DNA of 64,000 nt from Oopsacas minuta. Taxonomy: Eukaryota > Porifera > Hexactinellida > Lyssacinosida > Leucopsacidae. Shown here one piece after another: positions 43,099 through 55,017 of the stretch; position 1 is the first letter of the stretch; each line of letters starts with the position of its first letter. Below the pieces are notes generated by a model, which was not told the DNA's origin, did not search any database, and saw only the letters and a program-made list of their open reading frames with translations. A program made the translations under genes and the position numbers. The DNA is taken from assembly GCA_024704765.1 (NCBI GenBank), contig JAKMXF010000346.1:68015-132014 (forward strand), read 5' to 3'.

Positions 43099-43600
43099 AA
43101 CAATATTCAACTAACACAGAGGCATTGTTATCTTTCACAAAGGTTATTATATGTTCTCGTCGTTTTGGAAAGATATAGTTCGGATTTGAGCAAACTCTAA
43201 CTAGCATAAATTATGAAATATCTATCCTAAAATTGATTCCATTCAATATTGTTTGGATACTGTTTCTTTTCCAGATTTTTATTGTATTCAATATTGTTCC
43301 TCTGCCACCTGTCACTGAGGTAGTCATTTGGAATTTTGTAGATGGCGTTGTCCTGTATTTGAATCCCGAAATTTTGGTCGAACGAATTATTGCTCGATTA
43401 TATCTAATAGAAAACACATATTGTTTGGTCGTGATTCCAGCCAATTGATTTATTATTTTTCATCCCTAAATGTCATTACACTTTTCTGAAGAATAGTTTG
43501 ACGTTCTTATCCAGTATAACAACTTCAAATTATTTTTCATTTGTATATTCACAATTTATACAAATCTACACACATGCTTAAAAATTCTGAATTACGTGTG
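43099..43600. other. 3' flank of PHF5A, no further gene seen
   Basis: It contains the presumed PHF5A 3' UTR. A 71-codon plus-strand frame at 43233-43448 has no recognisable similarity and is probably chance. Confidence 0.4.
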
Positions 43601-43601
43601 T

Positions 43602-44727
43602 CTAGAGTGATGTAATTCTATCCTTAATCCTTGCGTGGTAAGCTTCAGCTCCATTATTTGTCGTAAATTTTGAGTCAAAAATTGACAATTCTTCTGGGTT
43701 GACATGGGTTATCCATCTCTTTTGAAGTATTTGTTTAGTTTCTCCAATTTCATTGCTTCTGTAGGTGTGATATTCGCAGGAAATTGAAGTAGTGGTAGGT
43801 TGGATGGGTGAAACTACTGGAAGAAATGGAATGTGCATTAATTGACGGATATATCTTGCCACTTCTATATTATCTTTAAAACTCTCTGTAAGTCCCAGTT
43901 CCTGAGTTTATACTATATTCGCTGCGTAAAATGAAACCAGCATCCAAACAGTTTTATATTAGGAAAGAGTTCTTTCAGAGCCTTACGAAGAGCAGCTTCC
44001 CAATCGGACATGGATTTAGTGGGTTGAAGTTCGGGTAGAAGCTGATGTATGTGATTTAGTATTGCTTTATATAGTTCCTCATTCTTACCAGTCATTAGAC
44101 AGTGTATGCCCGGTAAAGCATGTCGATCAACGACAGAAATATAGTCCAAAGCTGGTAAATAAGGACTGGAATGGTATAAAATGTTCCATCAAACTGGATG
44201 TGGATTATTTGGGATAAATGTTCGGATATTATCTAAGAAAAATATAATAGCCGTGTGGTCATTAATAGAGACAGTACATCTATAAAACGCTGCATATGTT
44301 GGATTTGGCAACATATCAGAAAATTCTGCAGGAGATGTTGGGATCTTTGGTTGCAATTCTCTCCTCGAACTATACATTGAGGATTCGCATTCAGTAAACG
44401 ACACATGAAACGCTGCAACATCTTCGCCAGTTACGTCATTGAAGATTTTTCTAAGATTATCCTGCGAGTTCCGTGCACGATTCTTACAATTTGATTTTAA
44501 TTCATAGACGTCAGACTGATATTCTATGATGCCATGATTATAGTGTATAGCAGGAGTGATTAGATTTGAGACGATTAAACTTCGCAGTAGTTTTACATCC
44601 ATTCTGAAAAGAACACATCTTAGATAAACATTATTTATCTTGCTTTGGACTTGTAATATTTATGACCATGTGGAGTCTGAAAAATCCTTCCATCCTGGCG
44701 TCGATAATCTGCGTATTTGTATTCCAT
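43602..44727 (-). pseudogene. MULE (Mutator-like) transposase pseudogene with FLYWCH finger
   Basis: It starts at an ATG at 44727 with a FLYWCH-type finger (GRIFQTPHGHKYYKSK; YLRCVLF after a stop). A linker carries ARNSQDNLRKIFND. After another break the MULE core appears with CLMTGKNEELYKAILNHI, SDWEAALRKALKELFPNIK and GCWFHFTQRI, typical of the MULE transposase domain. The C-terminal part has RWITHVNPEELSIFDSKFTT and NNGAEAYHARIKDRI. At least three frame breaks occur. The initial DxT catalytic segment is damaged. No 9-bp duplication or terminal repeats were found. Confidence 0.8.
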
Positions 44728-44910
44728 GAAATTGTTTGATAATTATATTATTATGTATTATTTATATTAATCTATGAAACATTGTAGCAGGGTTAAGACC
44801 TCAAGGTATTGCGAAAAGATATCCGATATAACCTTAAGAATACCTACAAATTTCAATGGAATAATAATAGTATATAATTCACAACTACGAGTGATGCCAA
44901 TGAAAACCAT

Positions 44911-45023
44911 AATATTACTGTCGAACTAACGCCAACTGTCTGAAATTACTGTCGAACTAACGCTAACTAACTGAAATTACTGTCGAACTAACAGCAACTG
45001 TCCAAATTCGAACTAATGGAGGC
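44911..45023 (+). repeat. Tandem 31-bp repeat, array 1
   Basis: Three imperfect units of the type attactgtcgaactaacgcc plus aactgtctgaa. The same array recurs in direct orientation at 48655-48755. Confidence 0.75.
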
Positions 45024-46547
45024 GCCCAATTTCCATCTCTTCTGCAAACATATTCCTTAATCTGATAGGATACAGGGGAGCTCTGCACTTCCATTTGTAC
45101 TTTTTACCAGTGCTCAACAAATCTGGTGGTTTGGTGGCTATAACCGCCAGAAATTTCTTGAAGTCACAAAAACATCGTGTTTTGATTAGTTATCATATTA
45201 TTAGTGAGATTGGAAATTTGAAATTATACATTTTCTCAAAAACTTTCAAATTTTGAAATTATGTAAGAATTATCGCATTTTACAATATTTTCACAAAAAA
45301 AACTTCAAAAATCTCACCTACTCTACATATGCATCGTCATCAACACCTTGTTAATCTGTGTAAAACATTTTCTTAAATTTTTTCTGATTGTTTCAAATTT
45401 TCAGGATATGATCATTGGTCTTTATGCTTCATTATTCCATCGAAAACCATGACGTATTGTGTAAGTTGTGCCCTTGTACTATTCTTTTAAAGCAGGGTTG
45501 GCTAGTTTAATCCAACCCCGGGTCGGGTTAAACCACTTTAGTGAAACTGGGTTAAACACTATTTTATGGTCAAAACTGGTTATTACACTGTGCTAAACCT
45601 CATTTAAAGGGTATGTTACCTAATTGTGTTTGAGACTCTAATTTAGGATTTCCAGACTATAATTTGATTAATCAAACTATAGAAGCATATTTCCCCTTTT
45701 GGAAACTCGATTTTAATAATATTTAACACATATATGGAATTGGAATGAATGCTAAAATTTTACTAAATAACGTCTGGTTCTAAGTCAATTGTACGATTAC
45801 AGATCTTTATTAATGAAGACTTTGAATATCCACTGTGTTTACAATTTAACCCGTCTTAAACTCCAACCCTGTTTAAAGTATTCAATCCTTGGTATCGGTA
45901 TTCAAAATTTGTGTATTTTCACAAATTCCTGAAATTTGTTACACTTGCATGCGAAAACTATTTGAATGAGTACCGTAAATTTTTGGGTTCTTCCGGACGG
46001 TATGAGTACATTCGAGTACAGGCCAAAACTTCCAATTGATATATTACCATATAATTTAGGGACATGTATTTCTACAAATAGCATAAAAAAAGTAGAAAAT
46101 TTGGTAGTAAAATTCGAAATCTGCAAAAATACAACTGTTCAAAAATCAAGACAGGCGATAGTGTTGTATTATCGAATAATTGAATATATAAGAACCTTGA
46201 TCCTGAGCAAATCTAGAGTAATAGATGTATATATTACTACTATAGATCACGAGCAGCTACACAAGTGTTCTGTTAAATAACTCGAGTAATGATACAGTAT
46301 CTTAAATATCGATGGAATTTATTGCTTAGAACAAGCCTTGACTCCAAAAAATGAATGTTTTGAATTGACAACACAACACAGTCGAATTATAATGTGGTCC
46401 TTTCAGTAGGCCATCACCATTATGCAAGTGGTGGCTAAATAAACCACACGGAATTTAATTTTGTGGAGGAATGCTTCTACCTATGTAATTATTTCGAAAT
46501 AGTTGGCTATGGATATTGAATTAGAGGTGAAATCTTGCATCAATATG
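45024..46547. other. Intergenic stretch with no recognised gene
   Basis: The only longer frame (45966-46280 plus) has no recognisable similarity. A possible short exon at about 45405-45465, between an ag acceptor and a gtaagt donor and encoding GYDHWSLCFIIPS, was noted but cannot be assigned. Confidence 0.35.
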
Positions 46548-46733
46548 TTAAAAATCTATTAAGTAGTTTTCAGGGACAAAGGCCAGAATGGGACAAATCG
46601 ATAACATTAGAATTTCATTGAGGGCTCGCGATCTTGACTGTAATTCATAGTTTACAAATATGACTAAATTCTTCTTTAAATGTAAGAAACAGGACCTAAT
46701 AACAGACATAAAGTTGTCCTCCATAGCATTCAT
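46548..46733 (-). pseudogene. Possible MULE transposase fragment
   Basis: The frame reads FMSVIRSCFLHLKKNLVIF then ALNEILMLSICPILAFVPEN. This pattern resembles the CxFH ... RMLPALAFVP segment of MULE transposases. It is short and isolated. Confidence 0.45.
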
Positions 46734-47040
46734 AGCTCCATTTTGGAGTCAACTATAATGAGAATTCGGGATCAAAGCTGGTCGATTTCAAATAACTTAC
46801 AAAAATGCTGTATCCAAGGTTGTTTCTTCCTTATAGGATAATAATGCATAAAACGCAAGGTATTACCAATCCTCACATTCTATCTGATTGAATATAACTG
46901 GAACACAGCTCCTACTTTAAAGGTTCCATTGTAAAGCCAATTGTTACTCTTGCAAAGAAGAGACAAGAATTTTGGGATGGCATACAGAATTATTCTTTGT
47001 TCATCACCAATCCGGAGTCAAACATTAAGACGGATCGCCT

Positions 47041-47259
47041 TTAAGAGTAGTTTGATATGATTATCCCAGCTTGTCTTTCAGGGTATCCACAACTTTCAAT
47101 ACCGGCGCATTTATATACTCGTATAGTGCGTTTGACTGATTCTAACTTGGGCGGTGGGAATGGTATGTCGCGGGCTTTATGAATACATAGAGGACAAGAG
47201 ACGGCCCGCACTTTTGCAAACGACATTATAAAGGTAGGGAGTATAATCTGTCCTAGCAC
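47041..47259 (-). CDS. Small ORF with zinc-ribbon-like cysteines, unassigned
   Basis: The 72-codon frame contains VSCPLCIHKARDIPFPPPK and later YKCAGIESCGYPERQ, a CxxC ... CxxxxxC pattern that could bind zinc. The composition differs from the random AT-rich frames nearby, so it may be an exon or a remnant of a real protein. I do not recognise the family. Confidence 0.25.
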   Translation of the reverse strand: MLGQIILPTFIMSFAKVRAVSCPLCIHKARDIPFPPPKLESVKRTIRVYKCAGIESCGYPERQAGIIISNYS

Positions 47260-48090
47260 AGATCATACCCAGGTATATTCTGGGCTGTTACATTAGTGTA
47301 TCCAATCGGGATTGTTAATATAAATAGGAAATAGAAAATAGAAAATCGGTCTATTTCGCAGGGTCAAGTTAAAAAAATGAAATAGGTACAATATACAGGA
47401 TAATAAAGAACTAAGTAAGCCCTAAATAGCATTGGAGCCATTTAATAAAGTCTAAATTTTCTTCCATAGCTTTGATCTTTGTAAATAGTTTAAATAGAAC
47501 TGCACATCATGTTTGGAAATCAAATACCAAGTATTTTAAGTGAAACACCAGCCATGACAGACCATGGAAGTACCAAATACTTCAAGTCTAAACATCTGAA
47601 ATTGAACCCACTACAAGGCTATTGCTCAAGTAATTCCAGGGTAACCCTCCCTGGCTTGGGAAACGTATTCACGATACTTGGATGAATTGTCTTTAAGGAT
47701 GTACAAAGTATTGCCCTAGTGCTTTGTTCGGAGTTAGTTGCCCATTTATTGAATTTTGGAATATGTTATTAGCATTTAGAATTTGAGAGGGTGCATGAGT
47801 GTAATCATTCGTTAGTTGAGTGATATTCCATTGGTTTTATGACGATATCATTCAGTGTGATTATTACAACATTACATTCACCACGCTTTTTCGCATACTC
47901 ACTAATATAAATCACCATTTATGCAATTGGAAATATACAAGTACCCTTCAAGTTTGTTATTGATCTTTTCTATCGAAAATGAGTGGATGCAATAGCCATA
48001 AACAGTGAAAGCGAACTAGGATGTTCGAATTTTATTTGACATTCTTCCTAGGGCTGATCACCCCAGAATATGGAGTTTTATGATCCATAT
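47260..48090. other. Intergenic stretch, no gene seen
   Basis: AT-rich with no supported feature. Confidence 0.4.
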
Positions 48091-48099
48091 TAATGAAAT

Positions 48100-48530
48100 A
48101 ATAATGGAAACAGATAACGAATTTGGGAGGCTGTCCCTGGGTAAGGATATAACAAGACCGAGAATAAAGACAAACATTCTAACTGATGATCGTCGTAGAC
48201 GTTGTAAACAAAATTTCAATCCGGATGCTATACCACGTGGGAATATATAAATGCAGTAAGTCAGGCCATTGAAAATATTCGCGATCCACACGAGGAAATG
48301 GAATTCTCTGACTTTTCAGAAGATTCAGAAACAGATCATATTGATGATGATAATACAACCACCACAAATGTGTTGTTTGTCTAAATTCACGAACATCTAT
48401 TTGGATCTTTCTAACTTGCAAACTTGCCCAGTGCTGTATGGAATGATGTAAACAAATCGAAGAACTTGGACAATCGTGTCCCGTCTGTCGGTCTCCGATA
48501 GAAAGGAGCTTTGCAATATTTACCAATTAG
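48100..48530 (+). pseudogene. Possible RING-finger gene remnant
   Basis: An initial frame METDNEFGRLSLGKDITRP with a basic stretch DDRRRRCKQ stops near 48249. An acidic frame follows (EFSDFSEDSETDHIDDD). The frame ending at 48530 reads KCVVCLNSRTSIW, then CKLAQCC, then IEELGQSCPVCRSPIER, resembling the C3HC4 spacing of a RING domain with one internal TGA. Such RING proteins occur in hosts and in large DNA viruses; the fragment is too short to choose. Presumed non-functional. Confidence 0.4.
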
Positions 48531-48654
48531 CTTCATTAGTGATACATTCATAAAATATTTAACTATTTGTTTAGGACTCATTAAATTACGTCCAAATATA
48601 CATAGATTCTACCTTTTGGTGTAAAACAACGAAGGTCGGCCAAATTCTTTCTCC

Positions 48655-48755
48655 AGCTAACACCAACTAACTGATATTACTGTCGAACTAACGCCAACTG
48701 TCTGAAATTACTGTCGAACAACAGCAACTGTCCAAATTCGGACTAATGCAGCGCT
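48655..48755 (+). repeat. Tandem 31-bp repeat, array 2
   Basis: A direct copy of array 1 at 44911-45023, about 3.7 kb downstream. Both arrays end in tccaaattcg(a/g)actaatg and then (g/c)agg/agc-rich sequence. Confidence 0.75.
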
Positions 48756-48993
48756 CCCATGGAAATGACCAAGCACGAACCAACAACAATGTCGAAGGTT
48801 GGAATTTAATATTCATGGTCCATCCTACTTACTTTTAATGACATTCTGTTGTAACATTGGAGCTTATAAGTTGTTTTAGGTTATTGATCTCGGCAATGAA
48901 TTCTCTGAGCATAGTGGCCTGATGGATCCAAATCCAATCAGTAATTAATTTCTCACACCACAAAAATCCATATCCTATCCATATCCATATCTA

Positions 48994-49149
48994 CAGTAGA
49001 CCTCGGATATAATCTACCCTCAAGAGAGAGAAATACAAAGTACGTTATAACCTAGTTGTATTTACATAGAATTCTATGTAATCTGAAATTTTTGGTTCAG
49101 AAAATTTAGTACATTATATGCCGAAAAACGTTATATCCGAGTTCTAGTG
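48994..49149. mobile_element. Small pogo/Tigger-like element
   Basis: The 156-bp element has ends CAGTAGACCTCGGATATAA on the left and CACTAGAACTCGGATATAA inverted on the right. TA lies outside both ends (48992-48993, 49150-49151). No coding capacity. Confidence 0.7.
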
Positions 49150-49319
49150 TATATGCATAGATGTAGAATATTCACATTTGTGAGAAAAGTATAGGACCTG
49201 ATACTTGGCCTTTACCATGTAAATGATATAATAGATTAATATTGTTATTAATATAGAACATTCCAGTTAACATAACCTTGCCTCTATCCTTTACTGTCTT
49301 GTGACGAATATTTTGGACA

Positions 49320-49973
49320 CAAGGGACTACCAAAAAATCACAAAAAGAAGTTACCAGCAAATTCAAATGAAAAATCGCGTACACTTCAATTGGGTATTTG
49401 ACCGACATATCGTATAACTAGGGAAATACTTGTCATTATTCAAAATATAGCGTTGATGGATTACGAAAATGTCATCAGAATTGTAAAAATATGTGATGAC
49501 TTTGCATTGAGGTTTTGAAATTTTTCTATTCGTGTCAACTATAATGTGTTATTTGATCGGCTTCTCAATATTATTTTGATACAAATTTCTTCTACATACT
49601 ATTGAGGGCTGGTGGATTATGTATGTAAATTTTCTTTCAAAAATATTCTTTACGTTTTGAAATATTCTATTGTGAAAAATTCAACGAATAAGTTGGCTAG
49701 GGTCACTACAGTCAGTTCAAATTCATGTTTCTCCCCCTAATCCGACTAAATTTCAATTATTTTTATGCTAATCGATAGTTGAGACATAGACGTTTATAAC
49801 AATATCGATATTTTCGTGAAACACTACAAATTATCCCTAGCAACGGCCTGTAAAAATCGCTAAATTCTAAGGTATTTGTGTATTACGAATTCTAACTTTG
49901 AGATCAATTCTTGAAGTTATTTCTCTTCAGAACACCTTCAATATTTATAGATACCTTATTTCGTATCTTATAA
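49320..49973 (+). repeat. Long inverted repeat, left copy
   Basis: This ~650-bp sequence is inversely repeated on the right in two blocks, 62925-63290 and 58637-58850, with high identity. The left copy is continuous. No coding content is recognised. Confidence 0.75.
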
Positions 49974-51148
49974 TTCAATTTCTTAAAAAATAAGAGGTTG
50001 CTAGTACTTTTATGATGATTTATATATTTATTGTTATTTTGTTTTTCTCAATTTCCTCAGTTGCTTCACTTTAATTATTGCATTTTAATAAGGTAATTAT
50101 TGCATAGACTATACACGTAAGACTATACAGCACTTGTTTAGATCATTAGTACGTATAGGAAGTCATATAGTCATACTTGTTATAGTTTCCATTGCAACTT
50201 GTTTCAAAGAATACCAAAAACAGTTGATAAACGTTACTTATGTAATAACACCGATAATTAATATTATAATGTATAAACCACTCTCATATTATAGAATTTC
50301 TTCCTCAAGATGGTTCAAAGAGATAAATTTAGAGATCGTATTCAGAGTTATTTTACCATTTATCACCAAAGCAAAATACAAATATCAGTATAAATTCTAC
50401 AATGAATGATTCCAATATATACTGTATGAAAACTTGCTCTTCGTGTCTGAAAATATTACACAATCAGAAACATATATCGCCATGTATGGCTTCTTGAACT
50501 GTCTTACTATTGCTTAAACACCTGAAAACCAATCTCTCCATACAAACTGGGTATAAGAAATAATGTAAGCACTATTAAAAATTTATGAATTTTGTGGTAT
50601 TTCATATCTAGAATAAACTCATACAATTTTAAGTTTAGCCTTTCACAAAAAACTTTTCGTCCATAAGTAATGGGTTGGAATCTAGGAAATGTATAATCTA
50701 GTTTACCCAATTCTATATAGTCTAAATCGGTAACATTTCTAATCTCTAACCCGAGTAAACTAATATTTTGAACTTCCTATAGTTTCTATTTCTGTAGTTA
50801 CTAACGACTTTTGTAGACTAATTAATGGTGTATTATTCGATTTTACACCTTCAAATGCCTTTGAAAAATTTAAATCGGAAGGTTTAATATTGCCAAGTTT
50901 AGTCATTTCCTTTTGGACCATTCTTCATTACAATTTTTTCATTTTTAGTATTCTCATACATTTTTCGAAATGCTCACCAAAGGGAGATATTTGCATGTAA
51001 GTTACAGCATTTAACTTACATTTGCTTAATCCTCATATTCCCCAGGTATTTCAATACCAATTTCTTTCTCACACTTAAGACACATCTCTATTTCGGTAAA
51101 TTTGTTCTCATAATCATTGGATCGTTTTTCAAAACATAAATATACATA
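49974..51148. other. AT-rich stretch with no recognised gene
   Basis: Frames at 50134-50409 (plus) and 50507-50710 (minus) are AT-rich and resemble nothing I recognise. Confidence 0.4.
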
Positions 51149-52435
51149 CGAAGGGGACTCGAAAAGTTTTGACGTTAGCCAACATATCAGATAGTAATAA
51201 TAAAATTGAATATTACATTTTTTCAAAATAATGTCCTTGACAATCTATACATTTTTTCATTCTGGTAAACCAATTAGCAAAACATTTTTTCCACTCTTCT
51301 TTGCGTATGTCTCCGATCGCTTGGAAAACTGCCCCTCTCAACTCTTCATTAGTCGAAAATCTCCTCCCACGTAATTGATCTTGGAGTCTAGGGAACAACC
51401 AGAAGTCGCAATGGGCTGAACCAGGACTGTATGATGGGTGAGGTAATGTTTTGAGTCCAGAATTTTCCAAAAACTCACGAGTTCAGATTGCCGTATGCGA
51501 TGATGCATTATCATGATGTAGAAGAATTCCTCCAATGCCAGGCTTCTCCCGCTGTGAGTCAATTGCTGTGATGCCTTTGGGTAGGCACACTGTAGTGCAC
51601 CAGTCGGCAGTAACAGTCTTTCTATCCTCGAGAGCAACAGCTTCGACAAACCCACTAGATCTGAAAAAAATCGCCCACATTTGTTTCCCAACAGATTTAG
51701 CCCTCCGCACTTGGTAGGAGGTGGGGCATCTCTTCAACCCACTCCTTTTGACATTCGCTTTGTTTCTGGATCACAATGGTATATCCATGTCACATCACCT
51801 GTAAGGATCTCAGAAACAGCTCTTGAACTTCCATTAGCAAACCTTTTGAGCATAATTTTGCAAAAGTCTATGCGGGATATTTTTTGCTGTAAGTTCAAAG
51901 AATGGGGGATCCATTAGGCACACAACTTCCTGACACAAAGCTCTTTGTGCAAAATGATATTAATTGTCCCCGATGATAACTCGGTTCCATACTCTAATTG
52001 AGCGTACGTAATATGAGGATCTTTAGTAATTAGATCTAGCATTTCGTTAACATTTTCTTCATTATGTGAAATATTCGGTCTTCAAGAACAAAGTTTCCGT
52101 GAATAAATTCCTGTACCATCGTTCAACTCTACTTAGAGAAGGAACTAGATCCGGAAATGTTCCTGTAAAGATTCATAGATTTCTACTCTTGTCTTCTGTA
52201 GTTTGAATAAGATCAAAATCATTGCTCAAAAACCACGTTTTGTGAGATCTGATTTAGATTGAGATATTTTAGAAGCCATGTATACTAAAATTATCTAATT
52301 TATGAAAGTAGAAGAGATAAATGAATGAAAGTTTCAAAGTAGAGTAATAAAATATGCTGAAAAGATGGATAAGAAAAAATATCCGACAGATTAATGGTTT
52401 CAAATCAAACGGCAAAACTTTCTGAATGCCCCTCC
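51149..52435 (-). mobile_element. Mariner (DD34D) element, defective
   Basis: The 1287-bp element has inverted ends: CGAAGGGGACTCGAAAAGTT on the left and GGAGGGGCATTCAGAAAGTT on the right, continuing TTGNCGTT. TA flanks both (51147-51148, 52436-52437). Confidence 0.85.
51213..52280 (-). pseudogene. Mariner transposase pseudogene
   Basis: It begins near 52278 (MASKISQSKSDL) and decays through frameshifts. The central part at about 51737-51483 has a readable stretch including GGILLHHDNASSHTA (second Asp). A TGA follows within a few codons. The C-terminal part keeps LPHPSYSPGSAHCDFWLFPR (third Asp) and CFANWFTRMKKCIDCQGHYF. Spacing between these Asp is 34 residues. Multiple breaks make it inactive. 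Confidence 0.85.
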
Positions 52436-52831
52436 TAATAATTAAATGTAGTGGTCAATTTCATGCAAAATTTTACAATTAAGATCCGGCTAATAACATG
52501 ATGAATTATTCTCTCGATCTTTTATCCACTTTATAACCCACTCTTAAGCAAATCATATTATCTAAATTATGAATTATCTCAACATAACTGAAATCAAATT
52601 TTCGAATTGGCAATCTTCAAAATACACATATTGTTTACATCATGAAACTTGGAAGAAAATACATTCCTCCAATTACTGATTAATGACATTCTATGGTTCG
52701 AATCAGTAATGCACAAACTATCTCCCATTATGTGATTTCGAGATAAAATTCTACAGATTCACAACTTTCAATCTCAAAGTCAACCCCAGAACTGACCTCT
52801 AACAATGTATCCACAACTTGTTCACTTTCTA

Positions 52832-54140
52832 CAGGGTGGCCATTAAGTTCTGTCCCATTCTTTGATGCAATATCACATAAATACTAATTAGGCTACCACA
52901 AGTTTAATACAATTAAATCACTCTCAGGAACATTATACTTTATATTTTATAACTATATGCCGTTTATTCAATTTATCTTGTACAATATTCTATGGATTGT
53001 GAAAGGGCTGCCATTGTTGAATTATTTTCTAAAGGAAAATCACAAGGCGAAATTTTAAAATTGCTGAATTTTAAAAAATCAAGGAGAAAGTTCGTATATA
53101 GAACTATCCTACGTTATCAGAAGACGGGCAGCATTCAGGATATGCCCCGAAGTGGTCGTCCGAAGTCTATCACTACTCCCAGGATGAAGAAGTTAGTTAG
53201 GGACCGAATAAGGAGGAATCCTCTACGATCCATGAGGAAAATGGCAGCTGAGGTCCACATATCCAAAGGATCGATGCAAAATTTAGTCAAGAATGAATTG
53301 GATTTCAGGTCGTATAAAAGGAAGACTGTTCATTTCCTTTCGGAGACTATTAAGCTGAAAAGGCTCTCGAGAAGCAAGGGCCTTCTTACTCGGCTCGAAA
53401 TTGAAAATCTTGACCGGTTTCTGTTCTCTGATGAAAAATTGTTCAGTATAGAGCAGGCTACTAACAAACAGAATGACAGAATATTAGCTCCAAACTCTTC
53501 AAGCATCCCTGAGGATGTTTTGTATGTAGCTAGGACACAAAAACCCCGATCTATTATGGTATGGGCCGGTATTTCGGCGAATGGACGGACTCCGCTAATA
53601 TTTATACCTGAAGGGGTCAAGATAAATGCTGCAACCTATCGGCAGTTGATCCTTGAACCAGTAATTAAACACTCGAGCAGAAATATCTTTAGAAATCAAC
53701 CATTTGTCTTCCAACAAGACGGTGCTCCGGCTCACACCGCCAATATCACTCAAAAATGGTTACATGAGAACATTTCAGGATTTCTTTCAAAGGAGGAATG
53801 GCCTCCCTCAAGTCCAGATTTGAACCCAATGGACTTCTCGATCTGGGCCATATTGGAAGCAAAGGCTTGTGCAAAGTCTCACAACAATTTGGACTCTCTG
53901 AAGAGATCATTGGTCAAAGAGTGGGAAAAGATTCCTCAGGAGGTCCTGCGAGCCGCAGTGGAGTCCTTTCCGACGCGACTAAGAAGTGTAGTCAAGAACA
54001 AAGGTGGCTACATAGAGTAGAATTTGTTTATGTATTGCTAGACATATCTATTAGATATATGCCAAGTAATAATCTATAAGAATGGCTACATAAATAGTTA
54101 TCACTATTCAGGGAGGGGACAGAACTTATTGGCCACCCTG
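52832..54140 (+). mobile_element. Intact maT-type (DD37D) Tc1/mariner transposon
   Basis: The 1309-bp element has near-perfect inverted ends. Left CAGGGTGGCCATTAAGTTCT and right (inverted) CAGGGTGGCCAATAAGTTCT differ at one position in 20. TA flanks both (52830-52831, 54141-54142). Confidence 0.95.
52992..54020 (+). CDS. DD37D (maT) transposase, 342 aa, apparently intact
   Basis: An N-terminal helix-turn-helix region (AIVELFSKGKSQGEILKLL) is followed by the DMPRSGRPKS linker, a second helix-turn-helix, and the DDE/D core: RFLFSDEKLFSIE (first Asp), VFQQDGAPAHTA (second Asp) and WPPSSPDLNPMDFSIWAIL (third acidic residue, here Asp). There are 37 residues between the second and third, the DD37D signature of the maT family. 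Length and terminal repeats fit a complete element. No stop or frameshift is present, so this copy may be active or recently active. Confidence 0.95.
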   Translation: MDCERAAIVELFSKGKSQGEILKLLNFKKSRRKFVYRTILRYQKTGSIQDMPRSGRPKSITTPRMKKLVRDRIRRNPLRSMRKMAAEVHISKGSMQNLVKNELDFRSYKRKTVHFLSETIKLKRLSRSKGLLTRLEIENLDRFLFSDEKLFSIEQATNKQNDRILAPNSSSIPEDVLYVARTQKPRSIMVWAGISANGRTPLIFIPEGVKINAATYRQLILEPVIKHSSRNIFRNQPFVFQQDGAPAHTANITQKWLHENISGFLSKEEWPPSSPDLNPMDFSIWAILEAKACAKSHNNLDSLKRSLVKEWEKIPQEVLRAAVESFPTRLRSVVKNKGGYIE

Positions 54141-54142
54141 TA

Positions 54143-55017
54143 CATTACGCTTAGGATTGTGAACCTGGGGAAGGGGAAATAATTCCTTAACTAACCTTCA
54201 ACACGACTAAGGTTTTCAGAATAAACATTTTGTAAACTGGTAATACCATATGTATCGAATTCTTTGTACCAATACCCAACTAATGAAAATGTTCGAAATT
54301 TCTCCACTTAAACAGACATATTTTACCAAACATTTAATAAACAAAACTATGTCCAGCTTGTGTTATAACTAACCATTAAACTAACAGTGACTAGACTCAA
54401 CAGAGCTATTGCTATCAGCACCTGTGATGACATTAATGAAATGAAAACACTTAACAATAAAATAATGCATCAGTGTATTGCAAAAATCCAGATATATTTC
54501 TAGCATTAGATAAGACATATAATTTTGTGCCATCTACCCACAACTGAGCTTCAGAAGTATTGAAGAAATAAAGTATTTCTTCAGACTTTCCTTCATCAAT
54601 ACAATTAATTAAATCGACACCTTCTAATTGTTATACACCGTTAAATCAGAGGCAGCACGAAATGTTAAGAAACAGTACTAGTGACATCCTGTTTTTTTGA
54701 GGAAATTGAATTATATAGGGTGTCCCATAACACTGATATACAACATTTTTGATGATCTTCTTTCTCTATTATTTTTGCATAGTGTAGATATATATTGGGA
54801 ATTATTAAGTATTATTTTCATTCTCAAGGGTACTAAAAGTAGGAAATTTCTATTTTAGTTATTTCGGTCTTTTAATTGACTATATCGTCAAAATATTTCT
54901 AATTTCAATTCTACACATCACCCTTATCCAATTTATTTGGTTTTATTGCTTATATGCCGTAAATTGCCTCTAATAGTAGTTATAATCTGTTTGATTCCAC
55001 TCGACAGTTAATTTATC
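54143..55017. other. Intergenic stretch; isolated Tc1-like end
   Basis: Around 54716 the sequence tatagggtgtcccataacac looks like a single Tc1/mariner terminus. No partner or ORF was found. A minus-strand frame near 54500-54690 (YFFNTSEAQLWVDGTKLYV) is unassigned. Confidence 0.35.

Noticed and set aside
52680-52710. tRNA B-box-like ggttcgaatc
   Set aside because: No matching A box, no foldable acceptor or anticodon arms around it.
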